A DNA stretch of 64,000 nt from Pseudomonadota bacterium (GTDB lineage: Bacteria; Pseudomonadota; Gammaproteobacteria; JAKAQQ01): assembly GCA_021839245.1 (NCBI GenBank), contig JAKCBQ010000004.1:1-64000 (forward strand), given 5' to 3'. How positions within the stretch are numbered: position 1 is the first letter of the stretch; every line of letters starts with the position of its first letter. This document shows, one piece after another, positions 37,370 to 47,168 of this stretch. Under the pieces are notes generated by a model that saw only the letters and a program-made list of their open reading frames with translations, made no database searches and was not told the origin of the DNA. Position numbers and translations under genes: made by a program.

Positions 37370-38065
37370 GTGATCCGCATCGACAAGCCCATCGTCGACC
37401 TAACCGTCACAACCCAGCCCCCGCAGGAGGCGCGCGATCCCGCGCCCCCGCCCCCCCCGTCCCGCCCGGCCGACGACAACGTCGTCCGCATGCACGAGAA
37501 ACTCGAGCGGCCCGAGGCGCTCATCGGCACGACCTACAAGATCAAGCCCCCCGTGTCCGACCACGCGCTTTACATCACGATCAACGACATCGTGCTCAAC
37601 GAAGGCACACCGCACGAGACGCGCCGCCCCTTCGAGATCTTCATCAACTCGAAGAATCTCGACCACTTTCAATGGATCGTGGCGCTCACCCGCATCATCT
37701 CGGCCGTCTTCCGCAAGGGCGGCGACGTAACCTTCCTCGTCGACGAACTCCAAGAGGTCTTCGACCCGCGCGGCGGTTACTGGAAACCCGGGGGCCGTTT
37801 CATGCCCTCCCTCATCGCCGAAATCGGCGCGACACTCGAGCGTCATCTCATCGAGATCGGGCTCATGCGCCCGCGCGAACCGGACGCCGCCCAGCGTTCG
37901 CTCATCGCCGAGAAGAAAGCCGAGTACGAACGTCGGCTGCAGGACCACGACGGCGAGGGGACGCCGCGCGGCGCGCAGCTGTGCCTGCGCTGCAACACCG
38001 CGGCGGTGGTCATGCTCGACGGCTGCCGGACCTGTCTCAACTGCGGCGACTCGAAATGCGGGTGA
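37370..38065 (+). CDS. nrdJb: Ribonucleotide reductase accessory subunit with C-terminal cysteine tail
   Basis: Second half of the split class II reductase (231 residues). The C-terminus CLRCNTAAVVMLDGCRTCLN carries two CxxC pairs near residues 205-227 and ends in DSKCG, which would shuttle electrons to NrdJa; the remaining body (VRMHEKLERPEALIGTTYKI and FEIFINSKNLDHFQW) is the conserved NrdJb domain. GTG at 37370 lies 16 bases after the nrdJa stop with GGAGG eight bases ahead. Confidence 0.88.
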   Translation: MIRIDKPIVDLTVTTQPPQEARDPAPPPPPSRPADDNVVRMHEKLERPEALIGTTYKIKPPVSDHALYITINDIVLNEGTPHETRRPFEIFINSKNLDHFQWIVALTRIISAVFRKGGDVTFLVDELQEVFDPRGGYWKPGGRFMPSLIAEIGATLERHLIEIGLMRPREPDAAQRSLIAEKKAEYERRLQDHDGEGTPRGAQLCLRCNTAAVVMLDGCRTCLNCGDSKCG

Positions 38066-38091
38066 AGGTCTAGGGAAGAGGTGTCGGCGTT

Positions 38092-38097
38092 TACAAT
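38092..38097 (+). promoter_or_regulatory. Putative -10 box for isocitrate dehydrogenase gene
   Basis: TACAAT preceded by GTT, 34 bases upstream of the GTG start, in the 65-base gap after nrdJb. No clear -35. Confidence 0.4.
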
Positions 38098-38130
38098 TGG
38101 GAGACCCCTGACAACGCCGACGGGTGCCCT

Positions 38131-39690
38131 GTGGCCCACCACCCTTTTTCCCCAAGCCCACCCGCCCATGCGGTCCTCCCCCCGAGCCCGCCCGCCATCA
38201 TCCGCGAAGAGGATGAGCGCCCGCGCACGTTCGTCGTCGCGCCCGGCGACGGGATCGGACCCGAGATCACCGACGCGGTACTCCGTGTTCTCGAAGCCGC
38301 CTGCCCCGACCTCTGTCCCGAGCACATCGTCATCGGTGAGAAGGCTTACCGCAACGGGGTGGGGTCGGGCATTCCCGCGGAGGCTTGGGACATCATCCGC
38401 CGCCACCGCGTCCTCCTCAAGGCGCCGATCACAACCCCCGAGGGCGGAGGTTACAAAAGCGTCAACGTGACCCTGCGCAAGAGCCTGGGTCTTTTCGCCA
38501 ACGTCCGCCCCTGCCCCACCTACCACCCCTACGTGCTCACACCGCATCCGGGCATGGACGTCGTCATCGTGCGCGAAAACGAGGAAGACACCTACGGCGG
38601 CATCGAGCACCGTCAGACCGCGGAGGTCACCCAGTGCCTCAAGCTCATCAGCCGACCGGGCACGGAGCGCATCGTGCGCTACGCCTTCGCCTATGCCCGC
38701 GCCTACGGCCGACGCAAGGTCACGTGCCTCACCAAAGACAACATCATGAAGATCACCGACGGACTGTTTCACAAGGTCTTCGATGAGGTCCGCCAGGACT
38801 ACCCCGACATCGAGGCGGAGCACCTGATCGTCGACATCGGCACCGCTCGCCTGGCCACCGTGCCGCAGCGTTTCGATGTCGTGGTCACTCTCAACCTGTA
38901 CGGGGACATCCTCTCCGACGTGGTCGCCCAGATCTCGGGGTCGGTGGGCCTTGCCGGCTCGGCCAACATCGGCCCGCAATGCGCCATGTTCGAGGCGGTC
39001 CACGGCTCGGCGCCCGACATCGCCGGGCGGGGCATCGCCAACCCCTCGGGCCTCCTCATGGCGGCCATCCTCCTTCTCGTCCACATCGGGCGCCCCGAAG
39101 AGGCCACACGGATCCACAACGCCTGGCTCACAACCCTCGAGGACGGCGTGCACACGGCCGACATCGCCAACGAGCGGACCACGCGCGAGCGGGTCGGGAC
39201 CCGGGCGTTCGCCGAGGCCGTGGTCGCCCGGCTCGGGAAGCGACCGGAGCACCTCCCCCCCGCCGTCTACGCCCCGCGCGACGAAGGAGCGTTGCGGCTC
39301 GCCCTGACTCCGCCCCCCCCGACGCACCGCCCCGCGAAGAGTTTCCACGGCGTCGACGTCTTCCTCGACTGGTCCCCCGAGGACGGCGGGCGCGACCCCG
39401 AAAAGCTCGCCCGCACCCTCGGCGCCGTCTGCCCCAAAACCTTTCGTCTGGGCATGATCACGAACCGCGGCACGCGGGTCTGGCCCGACGGCTTCCCGGA
39501 GACGTTCTGCACCGACCACTGGCGCTGCCGCTTCCTTCGGCCCACCCCCGACGAGAACGTGGCCGAAGCGGGATCCCTCGTCGCTTCGCTTCTCGCCGCC
39601 ATCTGGAAAGGCGGCTTCGAAACCATCAAGACCGAGAACCTCTACGCCTTCGACGGCGTCGCGGCCTACTCCCGCGGACAGGGAGAGTAG
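38131..39690 (+). CDS. icd: Isocitrate dehydrogenase, long form with extra C-terminal domain
   Basis: Decarboxylating dehydrogenase of 519 residues in the citric acid cycle. It has VAPGDGIGPEITDAVLRVLE, the substrate-binding KSVNVTLRKSLGLFANVRP (Ser/Asn and arginines), VIVRENEEDTYGGIEH, LTKDNIMKITDGLF and the metal-binding DVVVTLNLYGDILSD. The cofactor loop VHGSAPDIAGRGIANPSG is followed by a C-terminal domain of about 135 residues, as in the longer isocitrate dehydrogenase type found in rickettsiae and Acidithiobacillus. NADP versus NAD was not decided. GTG start; N-terminal 30 residues are low in complexity. Confidence 0.85.
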   Translation: MAHHPFSPSPPAHAVLPPSPPAIIREEDERPRTFVVAPGDGIGPEITDAVLRVLEAACPDLCPEHIVIGEKAYRNGVGSGIPAEAWDIIRRHRVLLKAPITTPEGGGYKSVNVTLRKSLGLFANVRPCPTYHPYVLTPHPGMDVVIVRENEEDTYGGIEHRQTAEVTQCLKLISRPGTERIVRYAFAYARAYGRRKVTCLTKDNIMKITDGLFHKVFDEVRQDYPDIEAEHLIVDIGTARLATVPQRFDVVVTLNLYGDILSDVVAQISGSVGLAGSANIGPQCAMFEAVHGSAPDIAGRGIANPSGLLMAAILLLVHIGRPEEATRIHNAWLTTLEDGVHTADIANERTTRERVGTRAFAEAVVARLGKRPEHLPPAVYAPRDEGALRLALTPPPPTHRPAKSFHGVDVFLDWSPEDGGRDPEKLARTLGAVCPKTFRLGMITNRGTRVWPDGFPETFCTDHWRCRFLRPTPDENVAEAGSLVASLLAAIWKGGFETIKTENLYAFDGVAAYSRGQGE

Positions 39691-39708
39691 GACAAGGACA
39701 CCGTCCGC

Positions 39709-40233
<525 letters not shown>

Positions 40234-40254
40234 CTAGCCGAGCCGTTCGCCACC

Positions 40255-40905
40255 TCATCCGTCGCGAAGCTCGGCGTGGCCCGTCGATCCCTCGCCGTCC
40301 TCACGTCGGTAGAGACGAAGTTCCGCTCGGGCGTGGACGGCGCGGCGGTGGAGCTCCCACCCGGCGGCCGGATGTTCGGGCCACTCCTCCCCCCGCGGGC
40401 TCTCGAGGACGAGGAACCCCCCGCGGGCGACAAGATCGCGGGCGAGAACACCCGCGAAGAGTTCACGGCGCAGGGTCTCGTTCTCGAAAGGCGGATCGAG
40501 AAAGACGAGCGTGAACGGGCCGGAGACGGCATCGAGATGGTGGCGGGCGTCGCCCATGACGACCTCTCCGGGCGCGGAGAATTCCGCGAGGCGCTTGCCG
40601 AGCGACTCGACGAGCGCGGGGGCGCGCTCGACGAAGAGCGCACGCACCGCACCGCGGGAGAGGGCTTCACAGCCGAGAGCGCCGGTCCCGGCGCAGAGGT
40701 CGAGGACGCGGGCCCCGGGCAGATGGGGATCGAGCCAGGAAAAAAGCTGCACCCGCATGCGGTCGGTCGTCGGACGCAGACCCCCCACGGGCAAAACGTC
40801 GAGGAGACGCCCACGGTAGCGGCCGGCAATGATGCGCACCCGCCCCGGGGGACGGGGGCGACGCCGGGGCGCTCCCCCCCTCCGGGGGCGGTGAGGTGGC
40901 GGCAC
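40255..40905 (-). CDS. rsmD: 16S rRNA (guanine-966 N2)-methyltransferase
   Basis: SAM-dependent rRNA methyltransferase of up to 216 residues. The conserved start is VRIIAGRYRGRLLDV, and the Rossmann SAM site is VLDLCAGTGALGCEALSRGA with the catalytic DPPF in LVFLDPPFENETL. The first 20 residues are Arg/Pro-rich and the start (GTG 40905) is uncertain. It shares the minus strand with coaD, 55 bases upstream. Confidence 0.9.
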   Translation of the reverse strand: MPPPHRPRRGGAPRRRPRPPGRVRIIAGRYRGRLLDVLPVGGLRPTTDRMRVQLFSWLDPHLPGARVLDLCAGTGALGCEALSRGAVRALFVERAPALVESLGKRLAEFSAPGEVVMGDARHHLDAVSGPFTLVFLDPPFENETLRRELFAGVLARDLVARGGFLVLESPRGEEWPEHPAAGWELHRRAVHARAELRLYRREDGEGSTGHAELRDG

Positions 40906-40969
40906 TGTTGCATTCGGTCCTCAAGAGGCTTAGTCTTATCGTACAACTCGGAGAAGGAGAACTCTCCCC

Positions 40970-43024
40970 ATGCGTACCCGCACCCCCGCCCTTCTTGCTC
41001 TTTTCACGGCCACCCTCCTCCTCGGAGCGTGCAGCGTCAGCAGCACGAGCCCTCCTCCGGCCCCCAACCCCGCTGCGGGATTCACCGCTGTCTTCTATCC
41101 CCCCGGCGGCATTGGTCCGTTCCCCGATGATCTCTACTTCCTCGGCTCGAAGACGGGGCTGCTCAACATTCCGGTGACCGATCCCGGGAACTATTCCGAT
41201 CCCGACGTCGCCATGAACACCATGATGGGCTTCTCCACAACGGCGCCGATGAACGCCTTTTTCACCGCCCCTGTCGCCGCGGCGAGCCTCGCCGGCCACG
41301 TCGACGTCTTTCAGGTCACGACCGACCCCGAGGAAGGCTACGCCGTCACCGGTCTCGTCAAGCCCCTCGTCGAGGGCACCGACTACACAGTCAGCGTGAG
41401 CGCATCCGATCCCGAGATGATCGACATCACGCCGATCGCACCGCTCGCCCCCGCAAGCTCCTACCTCATCGTCCTCACGAACGGCATCACCGATACCTCC
41501 GGGGCGTCGCTCGCCCCTTCGAGCGCCTTCCAGAGCCTCGTCACAGCGCTCGGCGGCGGGGCCCAGCCGAGCAATCCCGTCCTGGCCGAGATCGAACCGA
41601 TCGTGGGTTCCGAACTCAAGGTGGCCGAGGCGGCGGGCCTGTCGGCTTCCGACATCGCCCTCGTCTGGACGGTCTCGACCCAGTCGATCACCCCCGTCCT
41701 CGAGGCCGCGGCCAAAGAAGCCCAACCGACCCAGATCACCGATCTCACTTATATGGGCACGACCGCGGATTACATTCCGGGATCCCCAGGCTACGCGGCG
41801 ATCTACCAGGGTCTTCTCACCATTCCCTACTATCTGAGCGCACCCACCGCCCAGGATCCCGCTGCTCCCCTGACCCAGTTCTGGCACGGGGCGAACGGAA
41901 GCTTCCTCACCCGGCTCAATCCCACGCCGGTCGCCACGACCACGCTTCAGATCCCGATCCTCATCACCGTCCCGGACGAGGCCACGGGCTGCTATCCCAC
42001 TAGTTCGAGCGCTTGGCCCACCCTGATTTTCGCGCACGGCATCGGGCAGAACCGGACGGACGATCTCGCTCTCGCCGACACGGCCGCCTCCGAATGCGCC
42101 ACCACGGCCGCCATCGATCTCCCACTCAACGGCGTGACCGATCCCGAGAACCCCTTCTACATGGGCAAGTACGAGCGCACCTTCAACCTCCCACCAGGAC
42201 TCGGCACCCCGAACGTGGGCACGGGCATCGCTCCGAGCGGGACCTACTTCATCAATCTCGACAATCTTCTCGTCTCGCGCGACAACCTCCGCGAAGCGGC
42301 CGTGGATTTCATCACCTTGGCCGAAACCCTTCCGGGCCTCACTGTCCCGACGTCGGCCAGCGTTCCCACGTCACTCCCGCTCATGGTGGCCGGCTTCGCC
42401 GGCCACTCCCTCGGCGGCATCGTCGGGACGGTGTTCAGCGCACTCGACACAACCCCCGTGCCGTTCAGCAACCAGCCTTTCCCCTCCGTCCTCGCCATGC
42501 CGGGTGGGAAGATTCCGTACCTTCTCCAGAACTCCCCCACCTTCCAGCCGATCATCGAACAGGGACTCGAGGCGGCCGGCCTTGATCCCGGGACGGTGCT
42601 CTACGCCAACTTCCTCCGCGATGCCCAGACGGTCGTCGATTCGGGCGATCCCGCCAACTGGGCGGTGCAGGCGGCGGCCGAGCATCCCATCCTCATGTTC
42701 GAGATCGTGGGCGATCCCGCGACCGGCGCCCTTCCCGACCAGGTGGTGCCCAACAGCTCGACCAACCTCCTTGCCACACTCATGGGCCTCACACAGTACG
42801 GATGCAGCACCGCAAGTAACACTCCTATTCACGGGATCGTGCGCTTCCTCACCGGAACGCACGGCTCCTTCGTCGATCCGAGTCCCTCGCTGGAAGCCTA
42901 CGAGGATATGGAGTACGCCTGGTTGAGCTTCGTGTCCTCCTCAGGGAGGAGCATCGCGCTTCCGTACGCGAGCATCGTTCAGCAGCCCTCCTCGACGTCC
43001 AGCTCTTGCAACCTTGTACTCTGA
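40970..43024 (+). CDS. Lipoprotein with alpha/beta-hydrolase (lipase-like) domain
   Basis: Exported lipoprotein of 684 residues. The signal peptide TPALLALFTATLLLGAC has a lipobox with Cys21 as the modified residue. The N-terminal part, about residues 60-250, matches the bacterial lipase N-terminal domain with Big-like beta structure, and the C-terminal part is an alpha/beta hydrolase with oxyanion region LIFAHGIGQN near 356 and nucleophile GFAGHSLGGIVGT near 483. A catalytic acid and His (GTHGSF near 636) are visible. VolA-type surface lipases of Vibrio are built in this way. The substrate is probably an ester lipid. A strong hairpin follows the stop. Confidence 0.8.
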   Translation: MRTRTPALLALFTATLLLGACSVSSTSPPPAPNPAAGFTAVFYPPGGIGPFPDDLYFLGSKTGLLNIPVTDPGNYSDPDVAMNTMMGFSTTAPMNAFFTAPVAAASLAGHVDVFQVTTDPEEGYAVTGLVKPLVEGTDYTVSVSASDPEMIDITPIAPLAPASSYLIVLTNGITDTSGASLAPSSAFQSLVTALGGGAQPSNPVLAEIEPIVGSELKVAEAAGLSASDIALVWTVSTQSITPVLEAAAKEAQPTQITDLTYMGTTADYIPGSPGYAAIYQGLLTIPYYLSAPTAQDPAAPLTQFWHGANGSFLTRLNPTPVATTTLQIPILITVPDEATGCYPTSSSAWPTLIFAHGIGQNRTDDLALADTAASECATTAAIDLPLNGVTDPENPFYMGKYERTFNLPPGLGTPNVGTGIAPSGTYFINLDNLLVSRDNLREAAVDFITLAETLPGLTVPTSASVPTSLPLMVAGFAGHSLGGIVGTVFSALDTTPVPFSNQPFPSVLAMPGGKIPYLLQNSPTFQPIIEQGLEAAGLDPGTVLYANFLRDAQTVVDSGDPANWAVQAAAEHPILMFEIVGDPATGALPDQVVPNSSTNLLATLMGLTQYGCSTASNTPIHGIVRFLTGTHGSFVDPSPSLEAYEDMEYAWLSFVSSSGRSIALPYASIVQQPSSTSSSCNLVL

Positions 43025-43036
43025 AAAACTCATGAA

Positions 43037-43067
43037 CCCCTTGGGCGGGGATCCCCCGCCCAAGGGG
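43037..43067 (+). terminator. Terminator-like hairpin after the lipase gene
   Basis: CCCCTTGGGCGGGG, ATC, CCCCGCCCAAGGGG: a perfect 14-pair stem with a three-base loop, 13 bases after the stop codon. No U-tract follows. Confidence 0.75.
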
Positions 43068-43138
43068 AGAGGGGCTGCAAACCGGATGCCCACGCGCACG
43101 ATGTGCCCGGTCTCTTCCACCACGAGACAGGGGCCACA

Positions 43139-43876
43139 TTGACGAGAGGCGTCGGCACCCGTGCGGACCGGGGGGAGCCGGGCCGCACGGCCTCGGCCGT
43201 CATCCCCGCCGCGATCCACGCTGAGCATGTCTCGCTCCGCTATCCGACGGGGCAGGAGGCCTTGCGCGATCTCAACCTCTCCATCGAGGGCGGGGAGATG
43301 GTCTTTCTCACCGGACCCTCGGGGGCGGGCAAGAGTAGTCTCCTAAGACTCCTCGTCGGCCTCGAGCGACCCACCCGCGGGCGACTGCACGTCGAGGGGC
43401 GGCTCCTCGGTCCTTGGCCGAGCAACGTGCTCGCCTATCACCGCCAACGGATCGGGATCGTCTTCCAAGACCATCGCCTCCTCGCGGACCGCACGGTCTT
43501 CGACAACGTGGCGCTCCCGCTCGTCATCCAGGGCTACGGCCAGCGGGAGATCGGCCGTCGGGTGCGTGCGGCCCTCGACCAGGTGGGTCTCCTCGGGAAA
43601 GAATCGGCCCGCCCGCTCGCCCTCTCGGGCGGCGAGCAGCAACGCGTCGGCATCGCACGGGCGATCGTCACCCGTCCGCCGATCCTCCTCGCCGACGAGC
43701 CCACGGGGAACCTCGATCCGGATCTTGCGCTCGAGATCATGCAGCTCTTCGCCCGCCTGAACGAGCTCAGCACGACCGTGCTCGTCGCCACCCACGCCCT
43801 CGAAATCGTGCGCCGTTTCCGGACCCGCGTCCTCCGTCTCGAGGCCGGGCAGCTCAAGATCGACGGTCCTCCGTGA
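43139..43876 (+). CDS. ftsE: Cell division ATP-binding protein FtsE
   Basis: ATPase that, with FtsX, activates peptidoglycan hydrolases at the septum. It has Walker A TGPSGAGKSSLLRLLVG, signature ALSGGEQQRVGIARAI, and Walker B PILLADEPTGNLDPD. The chain is about 245 residues from the TTG at 43139, which has an AGGGG six bases ahead; a GTG at 43103 is the alternative. The normal FtsE starts immediately ahead of the AEHVSLRYP strand, so the true start may be further downstream. The end overlaps ftsX (GTGA). No ftsY or rpoH is next to it, as is usual in gammaproteobacteria. Confidence 0.88.
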   Translation: MTRGVGTRADRGEPGRTASAVIPAAIHAEHVSLRYPTGQEALRDLNLSIEGGEMVFLTGPSGAGKSSLLRLLVGLERPTRGRLHVEGRLLGPWPSNVLAYHRQRIGIVFQDHRLLADRTVFDNVALPLVIQGYGQREIGRRVRAALDQVGLLGKESARPLALSGGEQQRVGIARAIVTRPPILLADEPTGNLDPDLALEIMQLFARLNELSTTVLVATHALEIVRRFRTRVLRLEAGQLKIDGPP

Positions 43877-44865
43877 AACGCCGCCGCCTCCAACCCCGCG
43901 CCCGGAGCGCACGGCGGGCGGCCCCCTCCGTCCCCCACCGCCGGCTTGGACCCCTCGTCTGGTTCACGCAGCACGCCCGCTCCGCCCTCGCCAGCCTGGG
44001 AAGCCTCTGGCGCGCACGCTGGGCGACACTCGCGACGGTGGCCGTGCTGGCCGTGGCGATCGCGTTTCCGTCCAGCCTGGCCCTCTTCGTTCGCGACGGG
44101 AACGAGCTTGCGGCCCGCTTCCAGGGCCAGGCCCAGATCGACGTCTATCTCCACACCGATCTCGGCGGTGCGCACGCGCGCAGACTCGCACACCGCATCC
44201 TGGCCGCCGGGGCCGTGCGCGCCGTCCGTGTCCTCAACCGACGTGAGAGCCTGGCTGAGTTCGCCCGCTGGTCGGGACTCGGCCAACACGCCCAGGATTT
44301 CTTCGGCCCCCACCCGCTCCCGGCGGTCGTCGTCGTCACGCCCCGCACCGCCGACCCGACCGCGGTGCGAGGGCTCGCGCGCACCTACGCCCGTCTCCCC
44401 GGCGTCGCACAGGTGCACACCGATGCCCGCTGGCTCGCCCATCTCGACGCCTTCCTCACCTTCGGCAGACGGGCGGTGATCACCCTCGCCCTCCTCTTTG
44501 CACTCGCCGCTCTCCTCGTCGTCGGCAACACCATCCGCCTCGACGTCGAGAACGCCCGCGAGGAAATCCAGGTCCTCAAGATGGTCGGCGCCACCGACGC
44601 CTTTGTTCGACGCCCGTTCCTCTACCGCGGGGTCTACTACGGAATCGCCGGAAGTCTCGGGGCCTACCTTCTGGTGTTCGTCGTCAACCTCGCCCTGGCC
44701 GCCCCCCTGACGCACCTCGGAAGACTCTACGAGGCGGGCTTCCGCCTCTCTTGGCCGGGGCTCGGGTTCGTGCTCGTTCTTCTCGGACTGGGGGCGCTCC
44801 TCGGCTGGTTCGGAGCGGCGCATGCCGTCCGCTCCGAACTCCGTAGACTCGAAAAACTCCTCTAG
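43873..44865 (+). CDS. ftsX: Cell division membrane protein FtsX
   Basis: Four-TM partner of FtsE (330 residues) that transmits its ATPase cycle to cell-wall hydrolase activators. TM1 is ATLATVAVLAVAIAF near residue 52-75; an extracytoplasmic domain of about 120 residues follows, then TM2 (AVITLALLFALAALLVVGN), TM3 (YYGIAGSLGAYLLVFVVN) and TM4 (GFVLVLLGLGALLGWFG). NTIRLDVENAREEIQVLKMV is the conserved FtsX cytoplasmic signature. GTG start is coupled to the ftsE stop. Confidence 0.9.
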   Translation: MKRRRLQPRARSARRAAPSVPHRRLGPLVWFTQHARSALASLGSLWRARWATLATVAVLAVAIAFPSSLALFVRDGNELAARFQGQAQIDVYLHTDLGGAHARRLAHRILAAGAVRAVRVLNRRESLAEFARWSGLGQHAQDFFGPHPLPAVVVVTPRTADPTAVRGLARTYARLPGVAQVHTDARWLAHLDAFLTFGRRAVITLALLFALAALLVVGNTIRLDVENAREEIQVLKMVGATDAFVRRPFLYRGVYYGIAGSLGAYLLVFVVNLALAAPLTHLGRLYEAGFRLSWPGLGFVLVLLGLGALLGWFGAAHAVRSELRRLEKLL

Positions 44866-45086
44866 CATCCTTCCGGCCGCGCGGCGTTCTCTCTTCCCGA
44901 TCGCCGTCATCGCCCGCGTGTCCCGATCGTGGGCCGTGTGAGACCGAAGAGCGTGCGCCCTCGGCGGCCGGGGCCGACGCCGCGTTCTCCTTCGTCAGCG
45001 GAGCGGGTGACGGCGACGACGCGTCGACGAAGAAGCTTCCGGGGACGGAGCCCGAGACACGTCCCCGCCCGAGACGCTGACCGTGA
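44866..45086. other. Intergenic gap between ftsX and a glycine-rich lipoprotein gene
   Basis: About 220 bases with no recognisable gene, where two convergent genes end. No strong hairpin was seen. Confidence 0.4.
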
Positions 45087-45719
45087 TCAAGGCACCGTGA
45101 TCAAGACCATGCCGTTCACGCCGTTTTCCGCCACGGGTTTCCCCTCGACCCCCCGCCCGCCGGCAATGGCGCCGGACTCCGGTCGAACCACGGAAGAACC
45201 GAGCGCCGCTCCGCCGCGTCCCCCGCCGCAGAGTCCGCTCTCGCCGTAGGGGTGCTTCCAGGCGCCGCGCGGCATTCCTTCACCGAGGAATCCGCCGCCG
45301 TTCCCCCCGCGCCCGTAGCAGCCGGACCCGCCGTAGGCCGCGATCTCCGCCAAATCGGCTCGGGGCGGGACGATCCAACGGTAGGCACCCGGTTTGTTCC
45401 AAACCTTGTTGGGGCCGGAAGCGGAAAACGGGGAAGGGGCGATGCCCGCCGTCGTCGGGACCCGAGCCGAGAGGGCTTTCACTCGGGCCACGGCGGCGGC
45501 GATCTTAGCCTGCTCACCTGCGAGCTTGGCCTGGATCGCGGCGAGAGACGTCGCGGGACCCGCCGCCGTGACAGACGGCGCGGCCGAGGCGCGAGCCTCG
45601 TGACTGTTCCCGCAGGCGGCGAGAGCGAGGGCGAGACCGCTCAGAAACGTCAGCGAAAAGAAACGACGGCTGTCGAGTCCGCGGACGGCCAACCCCGCTC
45701 TCCTCGGCGACTTGGTCAT
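45087..45719 (-). CDS. Lipoprotein with glycine-rich C-terminal domain, unknown function
   Basis: Exported 210-residue protein with a signal (RRFFSLTFLSGLALALAAC) whose lipobox places Cys36 as the lipid-modified residue. A short coiled-coil-like helix (about residues 55-85: AAIQAKLAGEQAKIAAAVAR) is followed by a glycine-rich segment with GGSGCYGRGGNGGGFLGEG and a closing NGMVLITVP strand, a pattern reminiscent of glycine-rich tail-fibre or trimeric surface proteins. Function unknown. Start ATG has an AAGGAG nine bases ahead. Confidence 0.7.
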   Translation of the reverse strand: MTKSPRRAGLAVRGLDSRRFFSLTFLSGLALALAACGNSHEARASAAPSVTAAGPATSLAAIQAKLAGEQAKIAAAVARVKALSARVPTTAGIAPSPFSASGPNKVWNKPGAYRWIVPPRADLAEIAAYGGSGCYGRGGNGGGFLGEGMPRGAWKHPYGESGLCGGGRGGAALGSSVVRPESGAIAGGRGVEGKPVAENGVNGMVLITVP

Positions 45720-45847
45720 GATAGATCTCCTTCACAGAAGGTTGAAGAATCAGGGGCGGAACGAATCTTGTCACAAACGCCCGTCCCGCGAGCTAAGGGC
45801 GCCGATGAGCCTCGAGATCCGGGCGGCGGACAACGACGCTCTCGTCC

Positions 45848-47024
45848 TCATGCTCCCCTTTCTTCGGGCTCTTCGAACACACGCAGATACGGATCGAAGC
45901 GGAATCGGCGATTACGGGCGTAGCCCGTGATCTCACGAAGCACGCCCGCCTCGACGAGGCGGTTGACCAGTTGATTGGCCGCCGCCGGGCTCACATCGAG
46001 CCATCGGCGCACGGTGGCGACGGACCGATGGGATGATCGAAGAGCTTCTCCATGATGCGGTGGCCGTTGGCGGCGGCTCGGCCCAGATGCTCGGTGATGC
46101 GATTGCGATAGTCTTCGCGCATGCGCAGGACGGCCGCCGCGGTCGCGGTGGCCTCGTCCGCGACGTCGGCCACGCCGCGCAGGAAAAAGGCGAGCCAGCC
46201 TTCCCAGTCGCCTGAATCGCGCACGGCCTGGAGACGATCGTAGTACTCGGCGCGATGACGCTTGAAGTAATGGGCAAGATAGAGGACGGGACGGGCAAGA
46301 ATTTTGCGTTCGGTGAGCAGAAAGGTGACGAGCAGCCGGCCGATACGCCCGTTACGGTCGAGGAAGGATGGATGGTCTCGAACTGGGCGTGGGCGAGCCC
46401 GACCTTGACCAACACCGGCAGGCCATCTTTGGCGTGAAGGAAACGCTCGAGGTCGGCCAGCGCGTTCGGGACCTCGTGCGGCGGTGGCGGCACGAACGCG
46501 GCTTCGCTCAAAAGACAGTCGCGCGGGCCGATCCAGTTCTGAGTCGTTCGCAGCTCCCCCGGCGTAAGCCGCCCGCCGCGCACACCACGCATGAGCTCCT
46601 CACGGATTTCGCGGATGGGCCGTACCGAGACCGGAAGGGCGTCGAGACGCTTCAACCCGTAGTCCATCGCGTGAACGTAGTTGACGACTTCGCCCACGTC
46701 TGCGGGCGTGTTCGGATCGCGGAGGCGGGCCTCGGCAGCAAGAAGATTCTGAAGTGAGCTTTGCGTGCCCTCGATCTGGCTCGAGAGCACGGCTTCCTTG
46801 CGGACGTACATGAAGACGAAGAGCTCGGGGTTGGGCAGTGTGAGGACAGCGCCGTCCAGCCGGCCCGGGGCGTAGTCGGCCCGAGAAAGAAGGCCTCGAA
46901 TCGGCTCTCCGAGATCGAGCGGGGGGTCGGGCGGCAGAGGGGCTGGTATGAAGGCACGGTAGCCGTATGGTTGACGAACGTTTCGGCCAGCACGGTTTTC
47001 TTGACTACCCGTTACGTTCATCAA
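45848..47024 (-). pseudogene. Fic-family AMP transferase gene, frameshifted
   Basis: Remains of a Fic-domain protein of about 375 codons with C-terminal winged-helix. The first frame (47024 to about 46370) begins with the Fic N-terminal helices, including a candidate inhibitory S-x-x-x-E-G motif in LSSQIEGTQSS. It breaks exactly in the active site: a one-base deletion in ATCCATCCTTCCTCGACC, where restoring a T gives HPFLDRNGRIGRLL. A second one-base shift lies near 46030, where the frame must change to give SVATVRRWLDVSPAAANQLV, a DNA-binding domain, ending at 45848. Either the gene is dead or the sequence has errors. Relatives modify a host or self protein by AMP addition. Confidence 0.75.
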
Positions 47025-47168
47025 GGATTACCCAATTTGTGCATGCTCAACGTAGCATTGATTATGGGCACGAGTACCGCTCATATTCGACTCAGGCTAT
47101 ATCAGGCTTTCCACCATGGCCCTGTTTGGCGGCCAATTCAGCTGCACGCCGTGGGGATCCTACCTAGA
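47025..47168. other. Short AT-richer gap between Fic pseudogene and IS481 remnant
   Basis: About 140 bases of lower GC than the core. No gene or hairpin seen. It probably arose by insertion and decay of mobile DNA. Confidence 0.3.
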
